The notes under the pieces: model-generated | Seen by the model: the letters and a program-made list of their open reading frames with translations, nothing else | What the model was told of the DNA's origin: nothing | Databases searched by the model: none | Assembly: GCF_024436395.1 (NCBI RefSeq) | Contig: NZ_JAFMZO010000004.1 | Location: 1 to 64,000 of the forward strand | Source of the DNA: Paradesertivirga mongoliensis | Lineage (GTDB): Bacteria > Bacteroidota > Bacteroidia > Sphingobacteriales > Sphingobacteriaceae | DNA: 64,000 nt | Direction: 5' to 3' | Shown here: in pieces, positions 17,074-26,607 of the stretch | Numbering within the stretch: position 1 is the first letter of the stretch | Layout: the number at the start of each line of letters is the position of its first letter | Position numbers and translations under genes: made by a program

Positions 17074-18978
17074 GTGATGAGTCAGAGTCAATACGGCCTT
17101 GAGGAGATATATAGGATTGCCCTCGAGCAATCTTCCTTTATGACCGCGATATATACGGGTCCTGAAATTCGGATTAAGTTCGTCAATGATCTTATGCTCA
17201 GGGCCTGGGGGAAAGATCTGTCTATTATAGATCAACCCATACGTCAGGCTGTTCCTGAACTGGAGGGACAACCTTTTTTTGATTATTTTGAGACGGTATA
17301 CAAAACAGGAACGGCTTATGAAAGTGTTGAAGAGAGAGCCGATCTGCTGGTTAACGGCACCTTCCAATCGTTTTACTACAATTTTAGTTATAGGCCTTTA
17401 AAATACCCCGACGGAACGGTGTGGGGAATAGTTCACACCGCTACAGACGTTACCGATCATGTTATGTCTAAACGGGCATTACAGGAAAGCGAGCGGAACT
17501 TCAAAAATATGATCCTCCAGTCGCCGGTTGCTAGCTGCATTTATAACGGCCCGCGGTTTATACTATCAGTTGCCAATAAAAGAATGCTCGAGCTGATAGG
17601 TAAAACCGAAGACCAAGTGTTAAATAAACCCGTTATGGAAGGTTTGCCCGAAGTAAAGGATGAGGGCTTTGAGCAAATTCTCCAGAAAGTGTACAACACT
17701 GGCGAAGGCTTTGAAGCCAGAGAGCAAGCAGTGCCTTTGCCAAGGGACGGAAAAGTAGAAACCGTCTATATCAACTTTACCTACACCGCCATCCGAAACG
17801 GAGAAGGGCAGGTTACTGATGTTCTTGCAGTGGCTTACGATGTGTCGGATCAGGTTAAAGCAAAACTTCAACTGAAAGCTTTTGCAGAAGAAAAGGAGAG
17901 AATAGCCAAAAGCCTCCGTGAAGAGCGTGAGAGACTGACTCAAATCCTCGAGACAATGGCAGAAGGGGTGGGTATCATTGATGTGGAGGGAAATATTACC
18001 TATGCAAACCCAATGGCCGAAAAAATCCTCGGACTACAGCGGGATGAAATACTGACACGCACCTATTTCAGTACAAACTGGGAGAATCTTAGATTAGACG
18101 GCTCTGCCTTGCCCGAAAGCGAGCATCCAATGAGTATTGCCATGACTACAGGACAGTTGGTGTTCGATCATGTAATTGCCGTTCAACCACCGGATAAAGA
18201 GCTGATTTTTATTTCCATAAACGCTGCTCCGATAAGAAATGAAGATGGAGAAATTGTTGCCGGAATTGGCTCATTTATGGACGTTACCAGTCGTGTGAAG
18301 CTTGCACAGCAGAAAGATGAGTTTATAAGCGTGGCTAGTCACGAGCTCAAAACACCCTTAACAAGCGTAAAGGCGGGTTTCCAGATTTTGCATCGTTACT
18401 TCGATAAAAGACCGGATTTGCCTGAGGGATTATCCAGAATCTTCCAGTCGGCAAACCAGAATCTCGACAAGTTAGGGGCCTTGGTGAACGACCTTTTAAA
18501 CGTCACAAAAATAGAAAAAGGCCAGCTGGTACTCAGTAAAACCACGTTTAATGTTGTCGACTTGATAAGAGAATGCTGCGATCACGTACGTTTTGCCGGT
18601 ACGCATGAGATTGTCACTTCAGGTGATTGGAATGCCGAGATGCATGCAGATAAACAAAAGATTGATCAGGTGCTTGTTAATCTGGTCAACAACGCTGTAA
18701 AGTATTCTCCTAATAAGAACAAGATAATTGTGCATGTAGAAACTATACCCGGCCACATAAAAGTATCGGTTCAAGATTTTGGGATTGGGATTGCAAAAGA
18801 AAAAGCCAGCCATATATTTGACCGTTTTTACCGGGTCGACAATTCGGGGGTGCAATTCTCGGGGCTTGGTTTAGGTCTGTATATTTCGTCGGAAATAATC
18901 CGCAGGCACAATGGCGAGATTGGCGTTCAGAGTGAGCCCGGAAAAGGCAGCACCTTCTGGTTTTCCATCCCCGTTTAA
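17074..18978 (+). CDS. PAS-domain sensor histidine kinase
   Basis: A 634-residue sensor kinase with no membrane segment, so it probably senses inside the cell. Three PAS domains occupy ~12-130, ~140-260 and ~285-410. HisKA follows with phosphoacceptor H423 in SVASHELKTPLTSV, and then HATPase_c (~525-634) with the N box near NNAVKYSPN, DFGIGIAKE and GLGLGLYIS. No response regulator is adjacent, which makes it an orphan kinase. The first two PAS modules have the same pattern as those in the kinase at 23278-26205. The signal is unknown. Confidence 0.93.
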   Translation: MMSQSQYGLEEIYRIALEQSSFMTAIYTGPEIRIKFVNDLMLRAWGKDLSIIDQPIRQAVPELEGQPFFDYFETVYKTGTAYESVEERADLLVNGTFQSFYYNFSYRPLKYPDGTVWGIVHTATDVTDHVMSKRALQESERNFKNMILQSPVASCIYNGPRFILSVANKRMLELIGKTEDQVLNKPVMEGLPEVKDEGFEQILQKVYNTGEGFEAREQAVPLPRDGKVETVYINFTYTAIRNGEGQVTDVLAVAYDVSDQVKAKLQLKAFAEEKERIAKSLREERERLTQILETMAEGVGIIDVEGNITYANPMAEKILGLQRDEILTRTYFSTNWENLRLDGSALPESEHPMSIAMTTGQLVFDHVIAVQPPDKELIFISINAAPIRNEDGEIVAGIGSFMDVTSRVKLAQQKDEFISVASHELKTPLTSVKAGFQILHRYFDKRPDLPEGLSRIFQSANQNLDKLGALVNDLLNVTKIEKGQLVLSKTTFNVVDLIRECCDHVRFAGTHEIVTSGDWNAEMHADKQKIDQVLVNLVNNAVKYSPNKNKIIVHVETIPGHIKVSVQDFGIGIAKEKASHIFDRFYRVDNSGVQFSGLGLGLYISSEIIRRHNGEIGVQSEPGKGSTFWFSIPV

Positions 18979-18987
18979 GCGAATTAT

Positions 18988-21414
18988 CTAATTCTTCATC
19001 CTGTTCGCTTCGGATTCCAATCCGGTAGACCGGCGTCTTTCCGGCTTAATATCTTTGCTTCCAAACCGGTAGCTTAAACTGAAGTTTAATACACGGCTTT
19101 CCCATTTATTGTTAAAGTTAAAGTCCATGTTGGCAAAATTAGTCGAGCCACGGTTCCGCATACTGTTAAAAATATCGTTCAGATTTAACTTTAAACTCAG
19201 CTTATTATTCTCGAATGATTTTTTCAGGCCAGCATTAACATAAGGAGAGTTTCTGATTTTGAAGATCCCATATTGCAGGGGCGACATATACCAGGAGGAA
19301 AGTTCTGCGCCAAGGGTTTTAGTTATCGTAATCTGGTTGTCTACGTTAACCTGAAATACTGTCTGACTGGCTTTCAGGCGCTCACCGAGTACATCGGCTG
19401 TAAAACCCATATTAAATACCTGCGTATTGCTGTTAAGATTCCACCATTTTGCCAGTTTTATGGGGGCATATATATTTAATGAATAAACTGTTTGATTGTC
19501 CAGGTTTCTTTCCATTACAAAAGTTTCCTTGGTCGCATCGTTTTGTTCGGTAACTTGTGTCATTACATTACGCGTTTTACTGTAACTCAGTGTAGCAGTG
19601 GTTGATCCCTTATAGGTATAAGATATTTGAGATGAGTTGGTAAATTGCGGGTTCAATAAAGGGTTGCCTTGCTCAAACGTATATTTATCTAACAGAAAGA
19701 TAAAGGGATTTAATTTATCATAACCCGGCCGGTCTATCCTTCTGCTATACGACGCCCCCAGCTGATGATCTTTGCCGAGTTTCTGACTTAACGAAATGCT
19801 TGGAAAAAACTCAATATAATCTCTTTTCACCTCTTTGCTGATAGTGACAGAATTGCCGTTGGAATTAGTGTGCTCGGCGCGTAGTCCCATCTGTAAACTG
19901 GTGTTTTTGTAAGTTTTATTCAGGTTCAGATAAGCTGCATTGATATTCTCTTTGTAAATAAAATGGTTTGACCTGTTCTTGTCGGGGTTCCATGTAGATC
20001 CGGTTAACGTAGAGAACCTGAGGTTATTATCAGTAGTTACCCAGCTGCTTTTCCAGCCGGCTTCAAGTTTTAAAGATTTAGATAGCGGATGGGTATAATC
20101 CAGTTTGCCCGAAAGTATTTCAATCTCGGCAGGGGCAAGGTTGTTAATAAATTCTACCGGAGGACTATTACTGAAATTAAGATAATAGCTATCGCGAAAT
20201 TCGTTCAGCTCGCCATTGTATTTAGAATAGTCGGCGTCAATGGTGAGTTCGCGGCCCGAGGTATCGAGGGTGGTTTTAAAATTCAGATTATATGCGTTGT
20301 TAGCATAGTGCTGTTTGTTTCGGCCGGCAACATTGATGGCGCTGTCTACCGCACTTACCTGGTTGAATATTGATGTTCCGCTGGCCGTTTTTTCATCTGC
20401 CGAATTATTATAGCCGTTTACTAACACACCAATAGTGGTGTTTTTATTTAAAAATAAGTCTATCCCAGCCTTGTAGCCGTTGTTATTTCTCCGGGCATTC
20501 CAAACGTTATTCTGTTCAAAGTTTGTTATAATACCAGCAGCCGTAACCTTCCTGTTAAGTTCAAAATCGCTTTTACTTCCCCTGTTGCTGTAGTTATAAT
20601 TCCCGAACAGATTGATCTTGCCTTTTCTGAAATTTAGATTGGTGCTGCCATTGTATTTAGAAGTTCTGCCATAGCCCGAGCCTAAATTGATACTTCCGTT
20701 AACCCCCATGCTTTTATCCCGCTTAGTTTTAATGTTAATAATTCCGCCATTTCCGGCAGCATCATACTTGGCAGAGGGGTTTGTAATCAGCTCAATCGTT
20801 TCAATCTGGGTACTTTGCATAGCCCGGAGCATGTTGGCAAGATCGGCATTGCTCATATAGGTCGGCTTCCCGTCAATCATCACCAATACACTGTTCTTGC
20901 CGTTCATAGAGATATTGTCGTCTTTGTCCAGCGATACGCCCGGTGCTTTTCTCAAAACTTCCAGAGCGGTGTTGCCTTCCGCAACTGCACTTCCCTCAAC
21001 ATTTACAATAAGTTTATCGGCTCGCCGTTCAACGAAAGGCTTTTTTATGGTTACCGTAACTTCTTTCAAGCTTTTGCTGGCTCTTTGCAGTGCAATCACC
21101 GGAACCTCAACAGTATTTCCGGAGCTTTTAGAAATAGGTTTGCTAAACGCCTTCTCATATCCCACGGCGGTCACAGAAATAAGCAGATCGACAGTGTCGC
21201 TAATATCAAATTTATAGATTCCAAGGGCATCTGTCAGAGAGGTTTTCAGTAAAGCCGAGTCGCGGGCTTTAAGTAGAGCGACTGTTACAAACTCTGCGGC
21301 TGCCCGTTTCTCATCGGTTACCTTTCCACTGATACTTTTGTTCTGGGCTTGAGTGTTGTTTGCGGAGGCCAGCATAATAATTACGCACAACGCCGGAAGC
21401 AGGATATTCTTCAT
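18988..21414 (-). CDS. outer-membrane beta-barrel protein with regulatory N-domain
   Basis: An 808-residue outer-membrane protein. A signal peptide (~1-23) precedes a carboxypeptidase-regulatory-like beta domain (~27-110), a plug-like segment (~125-230) and a barrel typical of the outer membrane beta-barrel family (~380-790). Alternating aromatic strands continue to the C-terminus. It is related to TonB-dependent receptors but has no clear TonB box and no SusD partner. A solute or envelope role is likely, and the ligand is unknown. It converges on the sensor kinase gene with only 9 bp between the two stops. Confidence 0.88.
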   Translation of the reverse strand: MKNILLPALCVIIMLASANNTQAQNKSISGKVTDEKRAAAEFVTVALLKARDSALLKTSLTDALGIYKFDISDTVDLLISVTAVGYEKAFSKPISKSSGNTVEVPVIALQRASKSLKEVTVTIKKPFVERRADKLIVNVEGSAVAEGNTALEVLRKAPGVSLDKDDNISMNGKNSVLVMIDGKPTYMSNADLANMLRAMQSTQIETIELITNPSAKYDAAGNGGIINIKTKRDKSMGVNGSINLGSGYGRTSKYNGSTNLNFRKGKINLFGNYNYSNRGSKSDFELNRKVTAAGIITNFEQNNVWNARRNNNGYKAGIDLFLNKNTTIGVLVNGYNNSADEKTASGTSIFNQVSAVDSAINVAGRNKQHYANNAYNLNFKTTLDTSGRELTIDADYSKYNGELNEFRDSYYLNFSNSPPVEFINNLAPAEIEILSGKLDYTHPLSKSLKLEAGWKSSWVTTDNNLRFSTLTGSTWNPDKNRSNHFIYKENINAAYLNLNKTYKNTSLQMGLRAEHTNSNGNSVTISKEVKRDYIEFFPSISLSQKLGKDHQLGASYSRRIDRPGYDKLNPFIFLLDKYTFEQGNPLLNPQFTNSSQISYTYKGSTTATLSYSKTRNVMTQVTEQNDATKETFVMERNLDNQTVYSLNIYAPIKLAKWWNLNSNTQVFNMGFTADVLGERLKASQTVFQVNVDNQITITKTLGAELSSWYMSPLQYGIFKIRNSPYVNAGLKKSFENNKLSLKLNLNDIFNSMRNRGSTNFANMDFNFNNKWESRVLNFSLSYRFGSKDIKPERRRSTGLESEANRMKN

Positions 21415-21545
21415 GACATTTATTAGTTAGGCAGATATTGCAGAATCAAAACCATATTACGATAGATAAGACGGCTAATCTTCCAATCGGTTACACAGTT
21501 TTTTTCTTTTATGAGGATAGATTAAATGCTGCACTCAAAACTGGT

Positions 21546-22166
21546 TTACTGGTGCTCACCAGGCTTTCGCGTTTGGGCAGGCTGTTTCCGGTAACTTCGT
21601 TTCCAGACCTTATACCAGTATTTATTTGCCGGATAATTGCGGTTAGGAGTGGCGTTATTGCATACCAGAGCTACGGCGAGCATAAGTAATACACCGGTTA
21701 GTACCGGACTAAGAACATAGTAATACCCCAATGCGTGGATTTTTGGTGACCCAATATTGGCAATAAGAGCCGTGGCTCCGCCAGGCGGATGGAGCGTCTT
21801 TGTCATTTGCATTAATACAATCGATACTGAAACGGATAAGGCTGCGGCCAGCCAGAGGTTATCAGCGACAAGTAAATGCACTGAAACGCCGACGAAAGCA
21901 CTGATCAGGTGTCCTCCGATTAAATTCCGTGGTTGCGCAAGCGGGCTATTCACAATTCCGTAAATTAATACAGACGATGCTCCGAATGAGCCGATTAGAA
22001 ACATGTTATCATTGCTGCTGAAAAACCTGCTTTGCATCAATCCAATTAAGGCAATGCCCGTAAAGGCGCCCAGAAAGGTCCAGATATGTTCCTTAAGATC
22101 AATGAGTGTTTCTTTGTATAGTACATATCTGGTTTTTCTTACCTGTCGTGTAATCCGCTGCTTCAT
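21546..22166 (-). CDS. HPP-family membrane protein
   Basis: A 206-residue integral membrane protein of the HPP family, named after the conserved HPP motif. That motif is seen here as TLHPPGGATALIANIG near residues 126-141. About four hydrophobic segments lie between residues 30 and 175. Plant and cyanobacterial members carry nitrite into plastids or cells, but a transport role for this one is only inferred. It is a single gene, divergent from exodeoxyribonuclease III. Confidence 0.9.
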   Translation of the reverse strand: MKQRITRQVRKTRYVLYKETLIDLKEHIWTFLGAFTGIALIGLMQSRFFSSNDNMFLIGSFGASSVLIYGIVNSPLAQPRNLIGGHLISAFVGVSVHLLVADNLWLAAALSVSVSIVLMQMTKTLHPPGGATALIANIGSPKIHALGYYYVLSPVLTGVLLMLAVALVCNNATPNRNYPANKYWYKVWKRSYRKQPAQTRKPGEHQ

Positions 22167-22310
22167 ATTGAAGGGGGCAAAAATAGAAATTCGAATGATG
22201 TATGGCGCTGAAATCTTGAATTATGCGCCCGAAAAAAGAAACTGACATTTTTTAGCTGTTTTAATTCGAAAATCAGGATGTTTGCTTTTACTGAAAAATC
22301 CAGATTTGAT

Positions 22311-23093
22311 ATGAAAATCGCCACCTATAACGTTAACGGAATCAACGGTCGCTTGCCTGTGCTTCTGCGCTGGCTCAAGGAATCTGCCCCAGACATTGTG
22401 TGTTTGCAGGAGTTGAAGGCCCCTCAGGAAAAATTCCCGGAAACGGCGATCAGCGAAGCTGGATACCAGGCCATCTGGCATGGTCAAAAGAGCTGGAACG
22501 GTGTTGCCATACTCTCAAGAATTGGTGCTCCTGAAGAGATCAATAAAGTGCTTCCCGGCGACGATGATGATACACAGAGTCGCTTTATCGAAGCGAATGT
22601 TAGTGGTATCAGGGTCGTCTGCTTGTATTTGCCCAATGGAAATCCTGCTCCGGGACCCAAATTTGACTATAAATTGGGTTGGTTTGAACGATTGAAGATC
22701 CATGCCCGCGAACTTCTCAAACTGGACGGTCCGGTGGTTATCACGGGCGATTATAATGTGATGCCTACTGACCTGGATGTTTACAAACCTGAGCGATGGC
22801 TGGACGATGCACTGTTCAGACCCGAGGTGCGTCAACATTTTAAAGAACTTATAGAGCAGGGCTGGACCGATGCTATCCGTAAACTTCAGCCCGGAGAAAA
22901 GATCTACACCTTTTGGGATTATTTCCGAAACGCTTATGCCAGAGATGCAGGTTTACGAATAGACCATTTTCTGCTCAACCCGGTTCTGGAAAAGCGACTG
23001 CTTGCGGCGGGCGTCGACCGGGATGTACGGGGATGGGAGAAAACAAGCGATCATGCTCCGGTATGGATCGAGATTGGTGACCAGGAACGATAA
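22311..23093 (+). CDS. xth: exodeoxyribonuclease III
   Basis: A 260-residue ExoIII/AP endonuclease for base-excision repair. It cuts 5' of abasic sites and removes 3' blocking groups with Mg2+. The start used is the ATG at 22311 (MKIATYNVNGINGRL), as in family members. An in-frame ATG 33 bp upstream adds a non-conserved tail. Catalytic motifs seen are CLQELKAP (metal-binding Glu ~34), TGDYNVMP (Asp/Asn near 151-153), GLRIDHFL and the terminal TSDHAPVW (His ~252). Length is normal. Confidence 0.96.
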   Translation: MKIATYNVNGINGRLPVLLRWLKESAPDIVCLQELKAPQEKFPETAISEAGYQAIWHGQKSWNGVAILSRIGAPEEINKVLPGDDDDTQSRFIEANVSGIRVVCLYLPNGNPAPGPKFDYKLGWFERLKIHARELLKLDGPVVITGDYNVMPTDLDVYKPERWLDDALFRPEVRQHFKELIEQGWTDAIRKLQPGEKIYTFWDYFRNAYARDAGLRIDHFLLNPVLEKRLLAAGVDRDVRGWEKTSDHAPVWIEIGDQER

Positions 23094-23277
23094 TTACGTG
23101 CTTTTAGCAGCGCTCAGAAGAGAGCCTGTTCTTTAAAATGTAAGAGTAGATACCGTTAGCTGAAAGTAAGAAAAGAAGCGCGAGTCGAAACGACCTTTCG
23201 CATTTACAACCTCTTTAAATTTTGCTTTGTTGGATATTTAGGGTCAGATATTGTATTTTAGGGCGTCTATTTACCTT

Positions 23278-26205
23278 ATGATATTATCCGATCCGCTTTT
23301 TCAAGCGCTTTTTACATCAGCTTTGCCAAAAATTATCGTCAAAGCTAATGCTCCAAAGTTCACATTTGTGCAGAGCAATGAAGCTTATAAACTGGCAAGC
23401 AACCTTGATGGACATGACCTTAGCGGCAGGTCTTTGGAGGATGTTTTTGGCCCCACCTCGAGCACACTACTAATTAAAGCATTAACAGAAGCGCAGCATT
23501 CAAATAAAGCGGTGCTTATCTCGCTTTCCGAGTCGCCGGCCCGTCAGCCCGCGGTTTGCCAATCTGAAATTATACCTCTTGGAGGAAACCGGCAAAAACC
23601 AGAATATCTTCTTATAGCCATGCAAGATATGGCCGGGATCGCTTTAAAGCAACAGGCTATAGACGAAGGTCTTGAAAGGGAACGGATTCTTAACGAAGAG
23701 TTGACGGCCGAAAAGGCGGCGCTGAACAGGCTGGTCGATGAGCTCCGCAGTTCTCAGGAAAAGTTATTCAATCTCAATCAAACGCTCGAAGATCAATTTA
23801 AACATCGCACGGAAGAATTAAGAGCAAGCGAAACAACGTTTAGAAACCTGGTTGAACAGGCTCCCGTTGCAATTGCGCTCTTAAGCGGCGAAGGCCTGGT
23901 GGTCGGCGCGGCAAATCCTAAGATACTTACAATTTGGGGTAAAGATGAACATCAGGTGATGGGAAAGCCTATCCTGGAGGCGCTGCCTGAAATGGAGGGC
24001 CAGGTCTATCCGCAAATTTTAAAACAGGTTTTTGAAACCGGTATTCCCTATGAAGGCAAAGAAGCCGAAGTGGACCTGATAAGAAATAACATCAGGGAAA
24101 CGGGATATTTCAATTTCATAAACTATCCCATAAGGGCGGCCGCAGGAAACATTGAGGGCGTTATGGTAGTCGCCACCGAAGTAACCGGACAAGTACTTGC
24201 AAAAAAACGAACCGAAGAAAGTGAACGAAATCTTCATGATTTGATAATGAGGGCCCGTTATCCTTTAATGATCCTTAGGGGCAGGGAATGGGTGGTCGAA
24301 ATCGCAAATCAGCAAATAGCCGATCTCTGGGCCACACCGCTTTCTCAGATTACCGGCCGGCGACTCCTTGATATTCTTCCGGAACTGGCCGATCAGCCAT
24401 TTCCGGAATTGTTAAGCAAGGTATATAGTTCCGGCGAAGCCTACGGACAGGAAGAAGAGTCGTTTTATTTAAAGAGCGCCGAGGGGCCGGTTGAGAAGTT
24501 TGTCAGTTTTCACTACGATCCACTGTTTGATGATCATCAAAAGGTTGTGGGAATCATTGTTAGTGCTAACGATATCACAGAGGTGGTAAGATCGCGGCAC
24601 CTGCTCGAAGAAAGTAACAGACAACAGAAAGTTCTTAATGAAGAACTCGAAGATGCAAACGAAGAGTTAGCGGCTGCGAACGAAGAACTGGCAGCCTCTA
24701 ATGAGGAACTTATCCAGTCGCAGGAAGCCTTGTTAAATACTAACAGAGATCTTTCCGAAAGTGAATTACGTTTCCGGCACCTGGTGCAGCAGGCGCCGGT
24801 TGCAATCAGTATTTTACGCGGCCGCGAATTGGTAATCGAAACCGCGAACGACCAGGTACTGCGCATTTGGGGCAAGAAGCAGAATATTATCGGTAAGGCC
24901 CTGCATAACGCTCTGCCAGAACTCCGGGGGCAACATTTTCTGAACGTCCTCGATGATATTTTCAAAACAGGAGAGGCCTATTACGGGAATGAAGAGAAGG
25001 CTTTACTCGATCATGATGGTGAACTGCTGGAAGGTTATTACAACTTCATTTTCCAGCCAGTTAAAAATGACCTTGGCGAGACTGGTGCAATTATGATTGT
25101 GGGCATTGATATCACCGATCAGGTAAATGCTAAGAAAGAACTTGAACGGGTGTATGAGCAGGCCAGTCTTTCCAAAAAGGCCGCCGAACTGGGAACCTTT
25201 GATATGGACCTGATCAAAGGCACCATGGAATGGGATGCCCGTTGCCGGGAGCTTTTTGGAATTTCACATCAAAAGCCGGTTAGTTATGAACACGATTTTG
25301 TACCCGGATTGCACGAGGCGGACAGAGAAAGAGTTACTGCATTAATAGAGTCCCTGTTCGATAAAGAGATTAGTAACGGCGAGTATGATGTAGAATATCG
25401 AACCGTCGGAATGGAAGACGGTAGGTTGCGTTGGGTGCGGGCGAAAGGTAAGGTATTCTTTAACGAGAGAGGCGAACCAGTTCGGTTTATAGGTTCTGTA
25501 CTGGATATAACTGATCAAAAGCGTGATGAACAGCGTAAGAATGACTTCATAGGTATGGTAAGCCACGAGCTTAAAACCCCTCTTACGTCACTAAAAGCGT
25601 ATATCCAATTGCTTCACAGAGCCGCAATAGGGCACCAGGATCCGTCAGCTCTTAAGGCGCTACGTCAGGCAGAAAAGCAGATTAAAAAAATGACCAATAT
25701 GATAAGCGGTTTCCTTAATCTGTCCCGGCTCGAATCGGGAAAGCTTTACCTTGATCTGGCCGATGTAAATTTAAACGCACTTATCCAGGAGGTGATTGAT
25801 GATATGAAACTCACCGTTCCCGGACATACCTTCGCTTTCAGACCTTCCGGAGCTATTCACACTCAGGTAGATATCGAAAAGATCATCCATGTGATTTCGA
25901 ACCTTTTGAGTAATGCCGTAAAATATTCTCAGGATGGCGGTTTTATTGAAATCAGTACCGAGTTAAACAAGGATTTTGTTATTGTAACCATTAAAGATGA
26001 CGGTATTGGAATTGATTCCAATCATCTCGATAAACTCTTCGACCGCTATTACCGTGTCGAAAGAACAAACACCAGGTACATCTCGGGTTTCGGGATAGGG
26101 TTATATCTTTGTGCAGAGATCATTCATCTGCATAACGGACGTGTCTGGGTCGAAAGCGAAGTGGGCCATGGATCTACCTTTTATTTTAGCCTGCCAATAA
26201 TTTGA
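23278..26205 (+). CDS. multi-PAS sensor histidine kinase
   Basis: A 975-residue soluble sensor kinase with about five PAS-type units (~5-120, 185-310, 320-440, 500-620, 630-745). Units two and four share the pattern APVAI..L.G..LV, A.LPE..GQ and YFNF or YYNF, so they look like internal duplications. A heptad-rich linker lies near 450-490 (repeated EELAAANEELAASNEEL). HisKA has H763 in MVSHELKTPLTS, and HATPase_c covers ~860-975. I use the ATG at 23278. A TTG 27 bp upstream is possible but less likely. No adjacent response regulator is present. Confidence 0.93.
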   Translation: MILSDPLFQALFTSALPKIIVKANAPKFTFVQSNEAYKLASNLDGHDLSGRSLEDVFGPTSSTLLIKALTEAQHSNKAVLISLSESPARQPAVCQSEIIPLGGNRQKPEYLLIAMQDMAGIALKQQAIDEGLERERILNEELTAEKAALNRLVDELRSSQEKLFNLNQTLEDQFKHRTEELRASETTFRNLVEQAPVAIALLSGEGLVVGAANPKILTIWGKDEHQVMGKPILEALPEMEGQVYPQILKQVFETGIPYEGKEAEVDLIRNNIRETGYFNFINYPIRAAAGNIEGVMVVATEVTGQVLAKKRTEESERNLHDLIMRARYPLMILRGREWVVEIANQQIADLWATPLSQITGRRLLDILPELADQPFPELLSKVYSSGEAYGQEEESFYLKSAEGPVEKFVSFHYDPLFDDHQKVVGIIVSANDITEVVRSRHLLEESNRQQKVLNEELEDANEELAAANEELAASNEELIQSQEALLNTNRDLSESELRFRHLVQQAPVAISILRGRELVIETANDQVLRIWGKKQNIIGKALHNALPELRGQHFLNVLDDIFKTGEAYYGNEEKALLDHDGELLEGYYNFIFQPVKNDLGETGAIMIVGIDITDQVNAKKELERVYEQASLSKKAAELGTFDMDLIKGTMEWDARCRELFGISHQKPVSYEHDFVPGLHEADRERVTALIESLFDKEISNGEYDVEYRTVGMEDGRLRWVRAKGKVFFNERGEPVRFIGSVLDITDQKRDEQRKNDFIGMVSHELKTPLTSLKAYIQLLHRAAIGHQDPSALKALRQAEKQIKKMTNMISGFLNLSRLESGKLYLDLADVNLNALIQEVIDDMKLTVPGHTFAFRPSGAIHTQVDIEKIIHVISNLLSNAVKYSQDGGFIEISTELNKDFVIVTIKDDGIGIDSNHLDKLFDRYYRVERTNTRYISGFGIGLYLCAEIIHLHNGRVWVESEVGHGSTFYFSLPII

Positions 26206-26264
26206 TTTTCTTTTTCTTATCAGAACAATGAAACCTCCGGGCTGCTTATAGAGTAAAAGAGCGA

Positions 26265-26501
26265 ATGGTAAATAAATCTTTAGCCATTAATTTGTGGCAG
26301 GTTATTTCGGTAAGAAACGATAGAGAATACTTTTCATTTTATAAAACCGTGCTTTTAAATAAAAAGCCGGTAGCCATTCAAATCGACAATTCTGAGTTTA
26401 AACAACTGGCAGGCCGCTTATGGTCGAACAAGTCTGATAACCGCACCGAACAAAATAATTCATCCCATCAATTTAATAATTCGGGTTTTAGCGAGGTTTA
26501 A
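26265..26501 (+). CDS. hypothetical 78-residue protein
   Basis: A short frame that starts 59 bp after the sensor kinase and ends 41 bp before a clear bidirectional terminator. The first ~50 residues look like a small globular domain (WQVISVRNDREYFSFYK). The tail is polar, with S, N and Q. No family is recognised. Its place between kinase and terminator argues for a real gene in the kinase transcript. Confidence 0.5.
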   Translation: MVNKSLAINLWQVISVRNDREYFSFYKTVLLNKKPVAIQIDNSEFKQLAGRLWSNKSDNRTEQNNSSHQFNNSGFSEV

Positions 26502-26542
26502 GCCTATTTCCCGGACCGCCGGATTTTTTGTCTTTCATAAAT

Positions 26543-26580
26543 AAAGCGCTCCCCGATATTCGTATATCTGAGAGCGCTTT
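26543..26580. terminator. bidirectional terminator between convergent genes
   Basis: AAAGCGCTC (26543-26551) pairs exactly with GAGCGCTTT (26572-26580), and GATAT/ATATC pairs inside the loop. T-rich stretches lie on both sides. It lies between the rightward kinase/small-protein unit and the leftward M13 peptidase. Confidence 0.75.
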
Positions 26581-26607
26581 ACATTTGTATTCTACACTCT
26601 TCGGTTT

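Noticed and set aside
26501..26607. tRNA or riboswitch near the M13 gene
   Set aside because: The structure is a simple terminator hairpin with an inner AT stem.
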